From positions 62,001 through 126,000 of the forward strand of contig NZ_VFYU01000005.1 in NCBI RefSeq assembly GCF_021012795.1: 64,000 nt of DNA, read 5' to 3'. A program made the translations under genes and the position numbers. This stretch comes from Psychrobacter sp. I-STPA10. GTDB lineage: Bacteria > Pseudomonadota > Gammaproteobacteria > Pseudomonadales > Moraxellaceae. Below the pieces are notes generated by a model. That model was given only the letters and a program-made list of their open reading frames with translations, was not told where the DNA came from and made no database searches. Positions 17,882 to 28,136 of the stretch are shown here, one piece after another. How positions within the stretch are numbered: position 1 is the first letter of the stretch; each line of letters opens with the position of its first letter.

Positions 17882-19987
17882 ATGTTAATCACAGAGTTGG
17901 GATATTTTGCCCTGATAGCAGCGATGATGTTGGCGGTGCTACAGGTAGTTTTGCCAACGTGGGGCGTTGTGCGCTCGCAAGTTTCTTTGCAGCGGTTAGC
18001 ACCCAGCTTAGCATGGGCACAGCTAGTGGCGATGTTATTCTCGTTTGTAGCACTGATGGCGGGCTTTTATTACAATGATTTTAGTTTGTTGTATGTCACT
18101 GAGCATTCTAATACTTTATTGCCGTGGTACTACAAGCTGTCTGCGACATGGGGTGGGCATGAAGGCTCTTTGTTATTGTGGTTGACCATATTGGCTGCAT
18201 GGTGTGCTTTGGTGTCACTATTTAGTCGAGGTTTGCCATTATCCATGCGTGCACGTGTGTTGGTGATTTTGGCAGCCATTCAGCTAATGATGTTGATGAT
18301 GCTTATTTTTACTTCCTCACCCTTTGATCGCACATTACCTAATTTGCCTATTGATGGTGCGGATCTCAACCCTGTATTACAAGATCCTGGGTTGATTGTG
18401 CACCCGCCTATTTTATATATGGGTTATGTGGGTATGGCAGTTCCTTTTGCCTTTTGTTTGGCAGCATTGTGGGCAGGGCGGTTAGATGCAGTGTGGACAC
18501 GCTGGTCTCGACCGTGGGCATTGGCAGCATGGGGATTTTTAACGCTGGGTATCGCTTTGGGCTCATGGTGGGCTTATTATGAGCTTGGTTGGGGTGGCTG
18601 GTGGTTTTGGGATCCTGTTGAAAATGCCTCATTGATGCCTTGGCTGGCAGGTACTGCATTGATTCACTCATTAGCAGTGACAGAAAAGCGAGGCGTGTTT
18701 AAAGCATGGACAATCATGCTGGCTATCTTTAGTTTTGCATTGAGCCTGCTGGGTACGTTTTTGGTACGCTCAGGTGTGATCACCTCAGTACATTCCTTTG
18801 CTGCTGATCCAACTCGAGGTCTTGCCATCTTAATGATATTGGGTATGGTGATTGGTAGTGGACTGCTGATGTTTGCTCTACGTGGCTGGCGATTGACAGT
18901 GGAGAGTCACTATCAATTAAAATCACGTGAGACACTACTTATCATTAACAATATTATTATTTTAATTGCTACCTTAGTGGTGCTATTGGGTACGCTATAT
19001 CCGATCATTGCTGATACCTTTGATTTAGGACAGGTTTCGGTAGGGCCTCCTTATTTTAATGCGTTGTTTGTACCCTTGACATGGCTGTTGTTATTAGTGA
19101 TGGGTATGGGGGCAAATATTCGCTGGAAAAAAGACAGCCGACCATTTTTGGGTGTGGCGATGGTGATTGTGATTAGCAGTGCTTTATTGGCAGGTATTGT
19201 TACCTATTTACTCACACAAAGTTTGACTGTGCAGATATTCATTACCTTAGCTTTGAGTGGTTGGGTATTGGCATGGCTAATATATGATGTGGGTGATAAA
19301 ACAAAACATGCCCCATCAAGACTGCAAGGTATTAAGAAACTGGCACCCAGTTATTGGGGTATGCAGATTGCTCATATTGGGGTATTGATATCTGCCATTG
19401 GTATTGGTGTGACCAGCCAACTAAGTGTTGAAAAAGATGTGGCAATGGCAGTGGGTGATAAGGTGGTTGTTGATATTGGTATTAGCCAATATGAGTTTGA
19501 GTTACGTGAGTTTCGTCAAGTGCAAGGCAGTAACTATGATGCCACACAAGCAGAAGTTAAAGTATCTCATGATGGTCAATATGTGACAACTTTATATCCA
19601 GAAAAACGCCATTATGTGGTCAGTCAGATGCCCATGACTGAGGCAGCGATTGATGCCAGCTTATTACGAGATGTTTATATTGCCTTAGGTGAGCCAATCA
19701 GTACGCAAACTACGCTGAATGCTCCCGCAAATCATAGCGCATCATTAGATGATAAGTGGGCAGTACGTATTTATGTCAAGCCATTAGTGCGTTGGTTGTG
19801 GCTGGGTGCATTGGTGATGGCATTTGGTGGTTTGCTGTGTTTATTAGATAAGCGTTATCGCTTTAAGCCAAGTCGACGCAACAGTAAGTCAGCATCAGCG
19901 ACTAAACAAGATGCGAAGTTGGTTAATGATTCTGTAAGCCAGTTATCCTCTGAAAATACGATAAAATCAGGAGTGCGTCATGTCTGA
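17882..19987 (+). CDS. ccmF: Cytochrome c haem lyase subunit CcmF
   Basis: Large inner-membrane component of cytochrome c maturation System I that attaches haem to apocytochrome. At 701 aa it has about 14 membrane spans and the haem-handling tryptophan-rich motif GGWWFWDPVENASLMPWLAG. Conserved phrases WGGHEGSLLLWL and DPGLIVHPPILYMGYVG are also present. The start follows a TAATGT stretch; a second ATG at 17878 is in another frame. It opens ccmF-ccmG-ccmH-ccmI. ccmABCDE are not in the window. Confidence 0.97.
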   Translation: MLITELGYFALIAAMMLAVLQVVLPTWGVVRSQVSLQRLAPSLAWAQLVAMLFSFVALMAGFYYNDFSLLYVTEHSNTLLPWYYKLSATWGGHEGSLLLWLTILAAWCALVSLFSRGLPLSMRARVLVILAAIQLMMLMMLIFTSSPFDRTLPNLPIDGADLNPVLQDPGLIVHPPILYMGYVGMAVPFAFCLAALWAGRLDAVWTRWSRPWALAAWGFLTLGIALGSWWAYYELGWGGWWFWDPVENASLMPWLAGTALIHSLAVTEKRGVFKAWTIMLAIFSFALSLLGTFLVRSGVITSVHSFAADPTRGLAILMILGMVIGSGLLMFALRGWRLTVESHYQLKSRETLLIINNIIILIATLVVLLGTLYPIIADTFDLGQVSVGPPYFNALFVPLTWLLLLVMGMGANIRWKKDSRPFLGVAMVIVISSALLAGIVTYLLTQSLTVQIFITLALSGWVLAWLIYDVGDKTKHAPSRLQGIKKLAPSYWGMQIAHIGVLISAIGIGVTSQLSVEKDVAMAVGDKVVVDIGISQYEFELREFRQVQGSNYDATQAEVKVSHDGQYVTTLYPEKRHYVVSQMPMTEAAIDASLLRDVYIALGEPISTQTTLNAPANHSASLDDKWAVRIYVKPLVRWLWLGALVMAFGGLLCLLDKRYRFKPSRRNSKSASATKQDAKLVNDSVSQLSSENTIKSGVRHV

Positions 19988-20585
19988 GCCTGTTATGAAA
20001 AAATCTCAAGTAAAACTGTGGTTTTTAATTCCTTTTATCCTATTTTTGGCATTTATTGTGATGATGTTTTTTCGTTTAGGGAAATCCACAGAGATTATCC
20101 CCAGTAATGCGCTAAACAAACCTGTGCCTAGTTTTAGCTTGCCATTATTAGATGAGCGTAGTTTGACAGACAATGCGCCAGTGGTGAGCAATGCGGACTT
20201 ACCAAAACAGCCTTATTTAATCAATGTCTGGGGCTCATGGTGTCCGACTTGCAAAATAGAGCATCCGTATTTGATGCAGCTAAAACAAGAGGGCATACCA
20301 ATCGTTGGGATTAACTATAAAGATGAGCCACAAGAAGCGTTAGCTTATTTGAGCGAGCGTGGTGATCCATTTGCCATTAATATACAAGATTTGTCAGGTG
20401 GTTTTGCCATTGATTTGGGGTTAACAGGTGCACCTGAGACTTTTTTGGTGGATAAGCAAGGTAACATTCGTCAGCATATTGTTGGCGAAATTAATGAAGG
20501 AAACTGGCAGGATAGAATTCTGCCTTGTTTGCAGACTTTAAATAACACCACTGAGCAAAGCAAAATTGCTGAGGTATGTGTATGA
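19980..20585 (+). CDS. ccmG: Thiol:disulfide interchange protein CcmG (DsbE)
   Basis: Membrane-anchored periplasmic thioredoxin-fold protein that keeps apocytochrome cysteines reduced. There is one N-terminal anchor (WFLIPFILFLAFIVMMFF), then the active site WCPTC at residues 87-91 preceded by NVWGSW, and GAPETFLVDKQG with the cis-proline region. It overlaps ccmF by eight bases and has AGGAG upstream within ccmF, so expression is coupled. Confidence 0.95.
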   Translation: MSEPVMKKSQVKLWFLIPFILFLAFIVMMFFRLGKSTEIIPSNALNKPVPSFSLPLLDERSLTDNAPVVSNADLPKQPYLINVWGSWCPTCKIEHPYLMQLKQEGIPIVGINYKDEPQEALAYLSERGDPFAINIQDLSGGFAIDLGLTGAPETFLVDKQGNIRQHIVGEINEGNWQDRILPCLQTLNNTTEQSKIAEVCV

Positions 20586-21202
20586 AACCGTACCTATTAA
20601 AAATGATCATAACTTTTATGTTTAGCATGATGATGTCAATGTCATTGCTAAGTGTGAATACAGCCATGGCAGCCATAGATGTGTATGAGTTTGATACACC
20701 GCAGCAAGAAGCACAATATCGCGGTTTGATTGCTGAGTTTCGTTGCCCTAAATGTCAAAATCAAAACTTAGCAGGTTCAGATGCGCCCATTGCACAAGAT
20801 TTAAAACAAAAAACTTATGAGATGGTAAAGGCAGGACAGAGTGATGCACAAATACGTGAGTATATGTATGATCGCTATGGCGACTTTATCAGCTATAAAC
20901 CACCTGTGCGTCCCTCTACGTGGATATTGTGGTTTTTTCCACCCTTGCTATTACTATTGCTTGTAATGGGTTGGGTATGGCGCACCAAGCGTCAAAGTAA
21001 GTTAGCTGTGGTAGCACCCTCAACAACTCAGCACAAACAAATGCCAGCAGATAATGCTCATCAAAATACAGATGCTGAGCAGATAGAACGTGATCATAAT
21101 ACAGAGCAATCACAAGTTGCTTCAAAATTGACAGTTGAAGAACAAAAAGCTTTGGCAGCTTTACTGGCAGCACATGATACGCCTGATAAAGGAGATAAGT
21201 AA
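20582..21202 (+). CDS. ccmH: Cytochrome c maturation protein CcmH
   Basis: Periplasmic thiol oxidoreductase working with CcmG and CcmF. A signal peptide lies at the N terminus (to about residue 31). The redox motif RCPKCQNQNL has Cys 55 and 58, followed by DAPIAQDLKQ and YGDFISYKPP, then a membrane span (WILWFFPPLLLLLLVMGWVW). The cytoplasmic tail is Gln/His/Glu-rich. The ATG at 20582 is chosen over 20576 because GAGG at 20571-20574 is properly spaced only for the later one. Confidence 0.94.
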   Translation: MKPYLLKMIITFMFSMMMSMSLLSVNTAMAAIDVYEFDTPQQEAQYRGLIAEFRCPKCQNQNLAGSDAPIAQDLKQKTYEMVKAGQSDAQIREYMYDRYGDFISYKPPVRPSTWILWFFPPLLLLLLVMGWVWRTKRQSKLAVVAPSTTQHKQMPADNAHQNTDAEQIERDHNTEQSQVASKLTVEEQKALAALLAAHDTPDKGDK

Positions 21203-22503
21203 TGGACAGTACCGCCATATTTTCTACTTTTGGGCTTTTTGTAACCTTGGCTATTACTTTAAGCGTGGTATTGGCTTTGATTGTGCTATTGCCTTGGTTA
21301 CGTCCTCGTACTGGCTTAGATAATCAATTAATCAAAGTCAATATCGATGTATTTAAAGATCGATTGGCAGAGTTAAGTGCTGACTATCAAGCAGGGGCAA
21401 TAGATGCCAGTAGCTACCAAACGCAAAAAACTGAACTTGAGCGGCAGTTATTACAAGCAACTTATGAGCAAGATGACACCCTATTGCCTGCCAATAAAAA
21501 AAGCCGCTTAATTATATTAATATGGTTGCCATTATTGATGGCAATGGGTTATGTCTTGGTGGCTGATAGAAGCAGTGTGTATACGCTTTGGCAGGCAGAA
21601 GATAGTGTGGGTCAGGTAGCAGATGATTTATTAACCTCCAAAATAGATGCTCCGCCTGACTGGGCGACAAAAGATAGTGTTGCGCTTATCTCTGCCATGC
21701 AGACCAATGTATATCGTCATGCGTATGATCCTGATCGCTGGGTGCGTCTCGCAGAGTTATTTGGTTCACTGCAAGCCGATCAGCAAGCAGTGGAGGCATT
21801 GTCTCGTGCACACCGCCTTGATCCACAAAATGATGCCATTGCCACCGCTTATGCACAGAGCAGTTTTTTTGCCAATGGCGGTATGCTTGATGCAGATAGC
21901 CATAAAGTATTGCAAGGTGTGTTGATGCGTCACCCTGATCATCAAGGAGCACAAATGCTGATGGCAATGGGAGAAGCACGAGCAGGTAACTATGAAGTGG
22001 CGCAAGCTTGGGTACGTAAACTGCGTGCCAATATAGCCAATAAATCAGGTGATCACAGTGCAGCTCTTGCCAGTCTTGATGAACTCAGTGAGACCATACG
22101 TGGACAGCAGCAGATGGCAGAAACGCAAAAACAATCACAAAAATCTTATGAAGTTGCTGTTAGTGTCAATAGTAACTTATTGCCTTTGATTCATGAATCA
22201 GATGTGCTATTTGTAAGTATCCGTGATGTCAATGGTGGCCCTCCATTTGCAGCAGTGCGTTTGCCAGCAGGACAGCTACAACAAGGTGGCATAACTACTG
22301 TGCAGATTGGTGATCAAGATGCTATGATGGCAGGGCGTGATTTATCAAGTGCGATCAACCAAGGGCTAAAACTGGTTGTTTCTGCTACAATTAGTGCAAG
22401 TGGTCAGGCGATTAGCCAATCAGGTGACTTGTCAGCAACACCTATTCCCTTGCAAGATGATGGAAATCAAATTAATATCGAGATAAATCAGCAAATTCCG
22501 TAA
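21202..22503 (+). CDS. ccmI: Cytochrome c maturation protein CcmI
   Basis: Apocytochrome c chaperone of System I. Two N-terminal membrane spans (near residues 5-30 and 103-120) bracket a cytoplasmic helical loop with VFKDRLAELSADYQAGAID. The periplasmic part is a TPR-like region (DPDRWVRLAELFGSLQADQQAVEAL) and a C-terminal Ig-like domain with VFVSIRDVNGGPPFAAVRLPAG. Its ATG overlaps the ccmH stop by one base. Last gene of the ccm cluster. Confidence 0.94.
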   Translation: MDSTAIFSTFGLFVTLAITLSVVLALIVLLPWLRPRTGLDNQLIKVNIDVFKDRLAELSADYQAGAIDASSYQTQKTELERQLLQATYEQDDTLLPANKKSRLIILIWLPLLMAMGYVLVADRSSVYTLWQAEDSVGQVADDLLTSKIDAPPDWATKDSVALISAMQTNVYRHAYDPDRWVRLAELFGSLQADQQAVEALSRAHRLDPQNDAIATAYAQSSFFANGGMLDADSHKVLQGVLMRHPDHQGAQMLMAMGEARAGNYEVAQAWVRKLRANIANKSGDHSAALASLDELSETIRGQQQMAETQKQSQKSYEVAVSVNSNLLPLIHESDVLFVSIRDVNGGPPFAAVRLPAGQLQQGGITTVQIGDQDAMMAGRDLSSAINQGLKLVVSATISASGQAISQSGDLSATPIPLQDDGNQINIEINQQIP

Positions 22504-22600
22504 TGGATCATCAATTAAGGAGTGTATTGGAGATGGACTTCTTTGTTGATTTTTTATTTAAAATTTTATATGACTTTTTTATTACTTAAATAAAGGATAG

Positions 22601-23260
<660 letters not shown>

Positions 23261-23294
23261 TAAAATAGTATCTATTTGACTACTTATTGATATA

Positions 23295-23327
23295 AAAGCC
23301 CTGTTTTTTAACAGGGCTTTTTGTTTT
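23295..23327 (+). terminator. Terminator after adk
   Basis: AAAAGCCCTGTT pairs with AACAGGGCTTTTT, followed by GTTTT, 35 bases after the adk stop. Confidence 0.88.
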
Positions 23328-23381
23328 AATTTGCAGTGTAGATAATAATTTGTATATTTGTATAAATGATGAGAAACAATA

Positions 23382-23924
23382 ATGAATGATGTCATACCAC
23401 ATATTAAATTCTATCAAGATTTTTTAGATAATAAATTAGCAGAAGACTTATTTTTACAATTGGTAGCACAGACTGATTGGCATACACAAATGGCGACAAG
23501 ATATACTGCTAGTTTTGGTGTGCCTTACACTTATTCTGGTATGACATACAAAACATTAGATATGCCTAAAAAAATAAGACAGATAGCACAGGTAATATCA
23601 GACTTATTAGCACTGGATATTAATAATTGCTTATTAAATTTATTAAATTATTACTTAAACGGTAGTAGTAAAATGGGATATCATTCAGATGATACTAGCC
23701 AATTAGTTTATGGTACGGGCGTAGCCATTGTGTCGCTTGGGGCTACACGAGAAATGTATTTTAAATATAAACAGGATAATACAATAACATACCAACAACG
23801 CTTAACATCTGGAAGTCTTCTTTATATGAATGACCATGTGCAACAGCATTGGTTACATGCCATACCAAAATGTGAAACAGATAAGGGGCGTATTAGTTTG
23901 ACCTTTCGGCAAATAAAGGAATAA
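23382..23924 (+). CDS. AlkB-type 2-oxoglutarate/Fe(II) dioxygenase
   Basis: Predicted DNA/RNA dealkylation repair enzyme. At 180 aa it is close to the compact AlkB form that resembles ALKBH2 rather than E. coli AlkB. Fe(II) ligands are His101 and Asp103 (GYHSDD) and His159 (WLHAIP), and the 2-oxoglutarate arginines are near 170 and 176 (GRISLTFRQ). VPYTYSG forms the substrate lid. AT-rich codon use and isolation between two terminators suggest a single-gene unit, possibly acquired. Confidence 0.9.
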   Translation: MNDVIPHIKFYQDFLDNKLAEDLFLQLVAQTDWHTQMATRYTASFGVPYTYSGMTYKTLDMPKKIRQIAQVISDLLALDINNCLLNLLNYYLNGSSKMGYHSDDTSQLVYGTGVAIVSLGATREMYFKYKQDNTITYQQRLTSGSLLYMNDHVQQHWLHAIPKCETDKGRISLTFRQIKE

Positions 23925-23956
23925 AAAAAGACCGCTTACAGTAAGCGGTCTTTTTG
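23925..23956. terminator. Bidirectional terminator between alkB-like gene and secB
   Basis: AAAAAAAGACCGCTTAC pairs with GTAAGCGGTCTTTTT with a minimal loop. U-runs on both strands serve the convergent genes on either side. Confidence 0.88.
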
Positions 23957-23994
23957 CTAAATTTTCTATACTACACTAGATTACATCTACTATA

Positions 23995-24450
23995 TTAAGC
24001 ATTGCCTTCGCCATCAGCTTCTTCTAATTGCTGCTGACTTTGTGCAAATGCTTGGTCAAAGTTAACTGGCGCAAGTAGTAACTGTGGGAAGCTACCACGA
24101 GTGACGATATCACTGATAACTTCACGCGCATAAGGGAATATAACATTAGGACAGTATGCACCTAGGATTTGTGCTAACTGCTCTTCAGGAATATTTTGTA
24201 GTAAGAAAATACCAGCTTGATGTACTTCAGCAACAAAAGCTGCTTTGTTATCATTTTTTGCGGTGACGCTGACGGTTAATACCACTTGATAGTGGTCATC
24301 ATCAAGTTTTTCAGCATTGGTCGCTAGATTAATGTCCAACTCAGGCTTCCATTCTCTAGTAAAAACTTCTGCACCTGGTACTTCTAGCGACATATCTTTT
24401 ACATAAATACGCTCTAGTGCAAGTTGTGGTTGGGCTTGTTCTTCAGCCAT
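23995..24450 (-). CDS. secB: Protein-export chaperone SecB
   Basis: Tetrameric cytoplasmic chaperone that hands preproteins to SecA. At 151 aa, it shows [89 protein letters not shown] and a Gln/Glu-rich acidic tail. It is third in rhodanese-grxC-secB, the order also seen in enterobacteria, although gpsA does not follow. Confidence 0.97.
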   Translation of the reverse strand: MAEEQAQPQLALERIYVKDMSLEVPGAEVFTREWKPELDINLATNAEKLDDDHYQVVLTVSVTAKNDNKAAFVAEVHQAGIFLLQNIPEEQLAQILGAYCPNVIFPYAREVISDIVTRGSFPQLLLAPVNFDQAFAQSQQQLEEADGEGNA

Positions 24451-24650
24451 GAGAAACTCCTTATAATTAATTGGTTATGAAAAATTGTTAAAAATTGGTT
24501 ATTAAGGTAAATTAAAATTTATGAATTTATATTTATAAATTTCCTTACTGACTTAGTATGTTTGTGTACAAACTAAGCCAAAAAATATAAAAACAGTCCT
24601 ATTAATAATCAAATAGCATATTTATGATAGTTATTGATTTTGTAAACGAT

Positions 24651-24914
24651 TTAACCGTTTAGCATTTCATCAAGTTTGCCTTCTTGATTAAGTTTGTTGA
24701 GTTCATCAAAACCGCCCACAAAGGTTTCGCCAATAAATATTTGTGGCACAGTACGGTAGTTATTGGTTTTTTGCATCAATGCCATTCGTTCCTCACGACT
24801 CATATCATGCATACCAATTTCTTCATAATCTACCCCTTTAGACTTTAATAATTGCTTGGCATTGGAGCAATAAGGGCAGATGGGGGTGGTGTATACCTTG
24901 ACAGCAATACTCAT
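24651..24914 (-). CDS. grxC: Glutaredoxin 3
   Basis: Small dithiol glutaredoxin of 87 aa, reduced by glutathione. The active site CPYC is at residues 13-16. TVPQIFIGETFVGGFDEL carries the cis-proline and glutathione-binding GG. It lies between the rhodanese gene and secB in the same direction; gaps of 166-200 bp leave room for separate promoters. Confidence 0.96.
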   Translation of the reverse strand: MSIAVKVYTTPICPYCSNAKQLLKSKGVDYEEIGMHDMSREERMALMQKTNNYRTVPQIFIGETFVGGFDELNKLNQEGKLDEMLNG

Positions 24915-25080
24915 AAAAATCCTTATAATATGAATAATAAAAGTGGAAAATCTTTAAAAGTTCTATTAGCTATTCTACAGTTTGTTATGATTCTCAACAA
25001 GACCATTTATTAATATCTGTGGCTAAAGTAAAGATGGGGGTAAGCCAAATAAAATTCAACTAAATTGGGCGGTTAAAATT

Positions 25081-25539
25081 CTACTTTTTTAGTTTTGCTT
25101 TGCCATCTACTACTTTTCCCTTAGCTGTCTTTGCGCCAACAAGAGGCATACCAGCAGCTTGCCAACCACCAATCCCACCATCTAAACGAAAGACATTGGG
25201 TTTGCCAATCAGTTGTACTGCTGCACTTGATTGTAATCCCATATCACAAATAACAATAATCGGTTCTTCAATCGCTTTTAACTCATCTAAATGGTCTTTT
25301 AACTGAGTGAAGGGTATGTTACGGCTGCCTTGAATATGTCCTGTATTAAATTTTTTATTGGCACGAATATCCACAAGTTGTGCATTTTGTGAGTTGACCA
25401 TTAGCCCAAGCGTGTTTGGTGATATTTTCTTACCACTGCTCTTGTTCTCTAAGGTAAAAAACAACACGATGAGTACACCAAGTATGCCAAATAAAAAGGG
25501 GTGATTCCCCATAAACTCAAGCCAACGATTAAAATCCAA
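25081..25539 (-). CDS. Membrane-anchored rhodanese-like protein
   Basis: 152 residues, with an N-terminal membrane span (PFLFGILGVLIVLFFTLENK) followed by a single rhodanese domain (LVDIRANKKFNTGHIQGSRNIPF). The position of the catalytic Cys is in VICDMGLQSSAAVQL, so a reactive cysteine is present. A Lys-rich tail follows. It matches the yibN-type gene that precedes grxC-secB in other gammaproteobacteria. The physiological sulfur acceptor is unknown. Confidence 0.88.
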   Translation of the reverse strand: MDFNRWLEFMGNHPFLFGILGVLIVLFFTLENKSSGKKISPNTLGLMVNSQNAQLVDIRANKKFNTGHIQGSRNIPFTQLKDHLDELKAIEEPIIVICDMGLQSSAAVQLIGKPNVFRLDGGIGGWQAAGMPLVGAKTAKGKVVDGKAKLKK

Positions 25540-25656
25540 AATATTTCTCCAAACTTAATGCTAGATGTTAACTAGGTGTTAATAAGTCGCCATTATACCG
25601 ATAAGCCCAATAAATTGCACCCACTCACCTTGTTAGCATGTCATGCTAATAACATG

Positions 25657-25766
25657 ATATAGTCAAAGAACTACTAAACAGCTACGGTGTTGCCCTCGTT
25701 TGCTGTACTAACTGTACTGTCTTCACTCGGTCGCCTTGTATCTGTTTTAGTATTCTTCGTCTATAT
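25657..25766. repeat. MITE-like inverted-repeat element, copy B
   Basis: A 110-bp element with about 24-bp terminal inverted repeats: ATATAGTCAAAGAACTACTA at the left, and a right end whose reverse complement is ATATAGACGAAGAATACTA. The core contains GGTGTTGCC, CTGTACTAACTGTACTG and GCCTTGTA, related to copy A at 886-993. Its right end touches the last base of the rsgA stop codon, so insertion may have fixed the 3' end of rsgA. Confidence 0.78.
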
Positions 25767-26875
25767 TAATAATGCTGGGTATCTGCCTCTTCTTGTAAGG
25801 TAACCAAACTCTCAACCCGCCGTTGTAATACCTCACCCTCTGCCACCGCTTGCCATAATGCACAACCTTTGCTGTTATGGGTATGTTTACAGTCTCGAAA
25901 CTTACAACGCCCTGCTAGAGGAGCAAGCTCCACAAATCCTGCCAAAATATCATCGGGGGTTAAATGCCAAATGCCATATTCTCGAATACCAGGGGTGTCA
26001 ACAATACCACCTTGATTTAAATCATCAGTAACAAATGGCAGTAATCGACTGGTGGTGGTGGTGTGTTGCCCCAATTTTGAGTTGGTTGAAATGACATTGA
26101 CACTTTGTTCTGAGTTGGGTAGTAAAGCATTGATTAAACTACTTTTACCAACACCTGATTGCCCTGCAAAGATAACCATTTTATTTTTGATTTTATGTTC
26201 TAAATCTTGCAAGCTTTGTTGTTTATCCTCGCTGATAATTTTAACAGTTTCAGGACAATCTACCGAAGTTTTGACAGTATCATAGCCAAGCTGTTGATAC
26301 TCGGTAAGCAGATTAGCAACCTCTTTGTATTGTGCTAATGATAATAAATCGGCTTTGTTTAATACCAATAGAGGCGTCACGTCGGCATGGTGGCAAACCA
26401 CTAAATAGCGGTCTATCAGATTGGGTGCAGCCATTGGTAGGGGGGCAAATACAATGGCAAGGATATCAACATTTGCAGCTACTGGCTTGAGCTTATGATA
26501 GCGGTCAGGACGAGAAATCAGCGAACGTCTAGGTTGTACCGATTCAATGCGTCCCAGCCCTGTATTAGGGTCAGCAATCCAGCGTACGTTATCGCCTGTG
26601 GCAAGCATCGGAAGGTTGGTGCGGGCATGACAGCGCCAAATATCATGCAGTTCAATGGGTTGCCAAAAGGGTTCGGGTTCGCCATCGACAACATTTGGTT
26701 TTTGTGGTTGCTTAGCAGGCAGGCTGGTGACTTGTATTTCAAGCTGTTTGCCATAATGTGCCATTACCACACCATCAATTAAATTATTGGTATTATCGTC
26801 TTGATGGGCTTGTTGTTGCTTTTCAATACGGCGAATTTGTTGTTTGGAGAGTTTGCGCTGTCGAATTAATGCCAT
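25766..26875 (-). CDS. rsgA: Ribosome small subunit-dependent GTPase A
   Basis: Circularly permuted GTPase that helps mature the 30S subunit. After an N-terminal OB-fold region come the permuted motifs LNKADLL (G4), then GQSGVGKSSLINALL (G1) and DTPGIREYG (G3). The C-terminal zinc site is CKFRDCKHTHNSKGC. At 369 aa with a basic N terminus it is of usual size. It is divergent from orn, the normal arrangement in gammaproteobacteria. Confidence 0.96.
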   Translation of the reverse strand: MALIRQRKLSKQQIRRIEKQQQAHQDDNTNNLIDGVVMAHYGKQLEIQVTSLPAKQPQKPNVVDGEPEPFWQPIELHDIWRCHARTNLPMLATGDNVRWIADPNTGLGRIESVQPRRSLISRPDRYHKLKPVAANVDILAIVFAPLPMAAPNLIDRYLVVCHHADVTPLLVLNKADLLSLAQYKEVANLLTEYQQLGYDTVKTSVDCPETVKIISEDKQQSLQDLEHKIKNKMVIFAGQSGVGKSSLINALLPNSEQSVNVISTNSKLGQHTTTTSRLLPFVTDDLNQGGIVDTPGIREYGIWHLTPDDILAGFVELAPLAGRCKFRDCKHTHNSKGCALWQAVAEGEVLQRRVESLVTLQEEADTQHY

Positions 26876-27034
26876 AATATCCTAGTAGTCAGAATTAGAT
26901 AATAAGAGATAATGAAAATTGATGTAGAAAAACACAAGTGTAGCGTGAAAATTTGTTAACATATAGTCCTAAAGCGTTATTCGGCATTAATTAAGTCAGT
27001 AATAGTAGATAAATCAATAAAATTAGGATTATTT

Positions 27035-27625
27035 ATGGCAAGTCATGACCACCCAAATAAAATTAAAATCAAAAATCAAGGCAAAAAAGGGCTGGTATGG
27101 ATTGATTTGGAGATGACAGGGCTTGATACGCAAACTGATGATATTATTGAGATTGCCACCGTTGTCACCGATGAGGATTTAAATATCCTTGCTGAAGGCC
27201 CAGTCTTTGCCATTAAAGTCTCTGACCAAAAGCTTAATGGTATGGACGACTGGAACACCAAACAGCATGGTCAGTCAGGTTTGATTGACCGTGTGCGCCG
27301 TAGTAACGTTACTTTGGCACAAGCCGAAGCCGAAACCATTGCGTTTTTAAGTAAATGGGTAGATGAAGGTAAGTCACCGATGTGTGGTAATTCAATTTGC
27401 CAAGACCGTCGTTTTTTAGCGCGGCAAATGCCAGAGCTTGAGAAGTTTTTCCACTATCGCAATTTAGATGTATCTTCTATCAAAGAGCTGTGTTTCCGTT
27501 GGCGTCCCGATATCTTATCAAGCTTTGAGAAAAAAGGCAGTCATCTGGCATTAGATGATATTCGTGATTCGGTACGTGAGTTAAAGCACTATCGGGAGCA
27601 TTTTTTTAAGTTGATGGATAAATAA
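27035..27625 (+). CDS. orn: Oligoribonuclease
   Basis: 3'-5' exonuclease that degrades di- to pentaribonucleotides, including pGpG from c-di-GMP turnover. DEDDh motifs are all visible: [21 protein letters not shown], and [14 protein letters not shown]. At 196 aa there is a short extra basic N terminus ([17 protein letters not shown]) before the family start [10 protein letters not shown]. It is divergent from rsgA. Confidence 0.97.
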   Translation: MASHDHPNKIKIKNQGKKGLVWIDLEMTGLDTQTDDIIEIATVVTDEDLNILAEGPVFAIKVSDQKLNGMDDWNTKQHGQSGLIDRVRRSNVTLAQAEAETIAFLSKWVDEGKSPMCGNSICQDRRFLARQMPELEKFFHYRNLDVSSIKELCFRWRPDILSSFEKKGSHLALDDIRDSVRELKHYREHFFKLMDK

Positions 27626-27627
27626 GT

Positions 27628-28124
27628 TTAGCTTTCATTTGCAAGGTTAAGGGTGTGGGCTATTAATGCTTCTCCAATAAAAATTGGTGATCTGCTAAGT
27701 TCATCTATAAATGGACGTATTTGTTGAATATGTCCAAATTTCTTACCAAGAAGTAGTATGCCTAACGAACCTAAAACTCTAATATTTTGTTCATTTGCAT
27801 AATGTCTGCCAAGCTTTTCGTCTATCAGTATATAGTCAGCATTGAGATGATGATAAAGAGAAAAGGCACTTAATTCACCTAAATCTAAAGTCCTTTCTAA
27901 TTTATGAATATCTGAATTTTGAGGTATTTGTTGTAAATAAACTTTATTTGTTAAATAAGTTTCTAAGACTGTGGCAAAAGGTTTTCCTGTGACAGTGACT
28001 TCATTAAAAACTTCTGGGGTGACATATACTTCACAAAATAATTTATCTAACAAATATAAAATAAATATAAACAGTTACAAGTTGCTAAGGCAACTAATGG
28101 TGAAGCATCGCAAATAATAATCAT
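27628..28124 (-). pseudogene. DUF3368 PIN-like toxin, frameshifted
   Basis: DUF3368 proteins are PIN-domain RNase-like toxins paired with UPF0175 antitoxins. A frame from the ATG at 28124 encodes the expected N terminus MIIICDASPLVALATCNCLY, with the catalytic Asp, then hits TAG at 28047. The rest (LLDKLFCEVYVTPEVFNEV onward, with GELSAFSL and DYILIDEKLGR) continues in another frame to 27628. An 11-bp imperfect tandem duplication (TTTATATTTA then TTTTATATTTG) lies exactly between them. The remaining 141-codon frame could start at a TTG but would lack the first acidic residue. Confidence 0.75.
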
Positions 28125-28136
28125 CAAAAAACTCAG

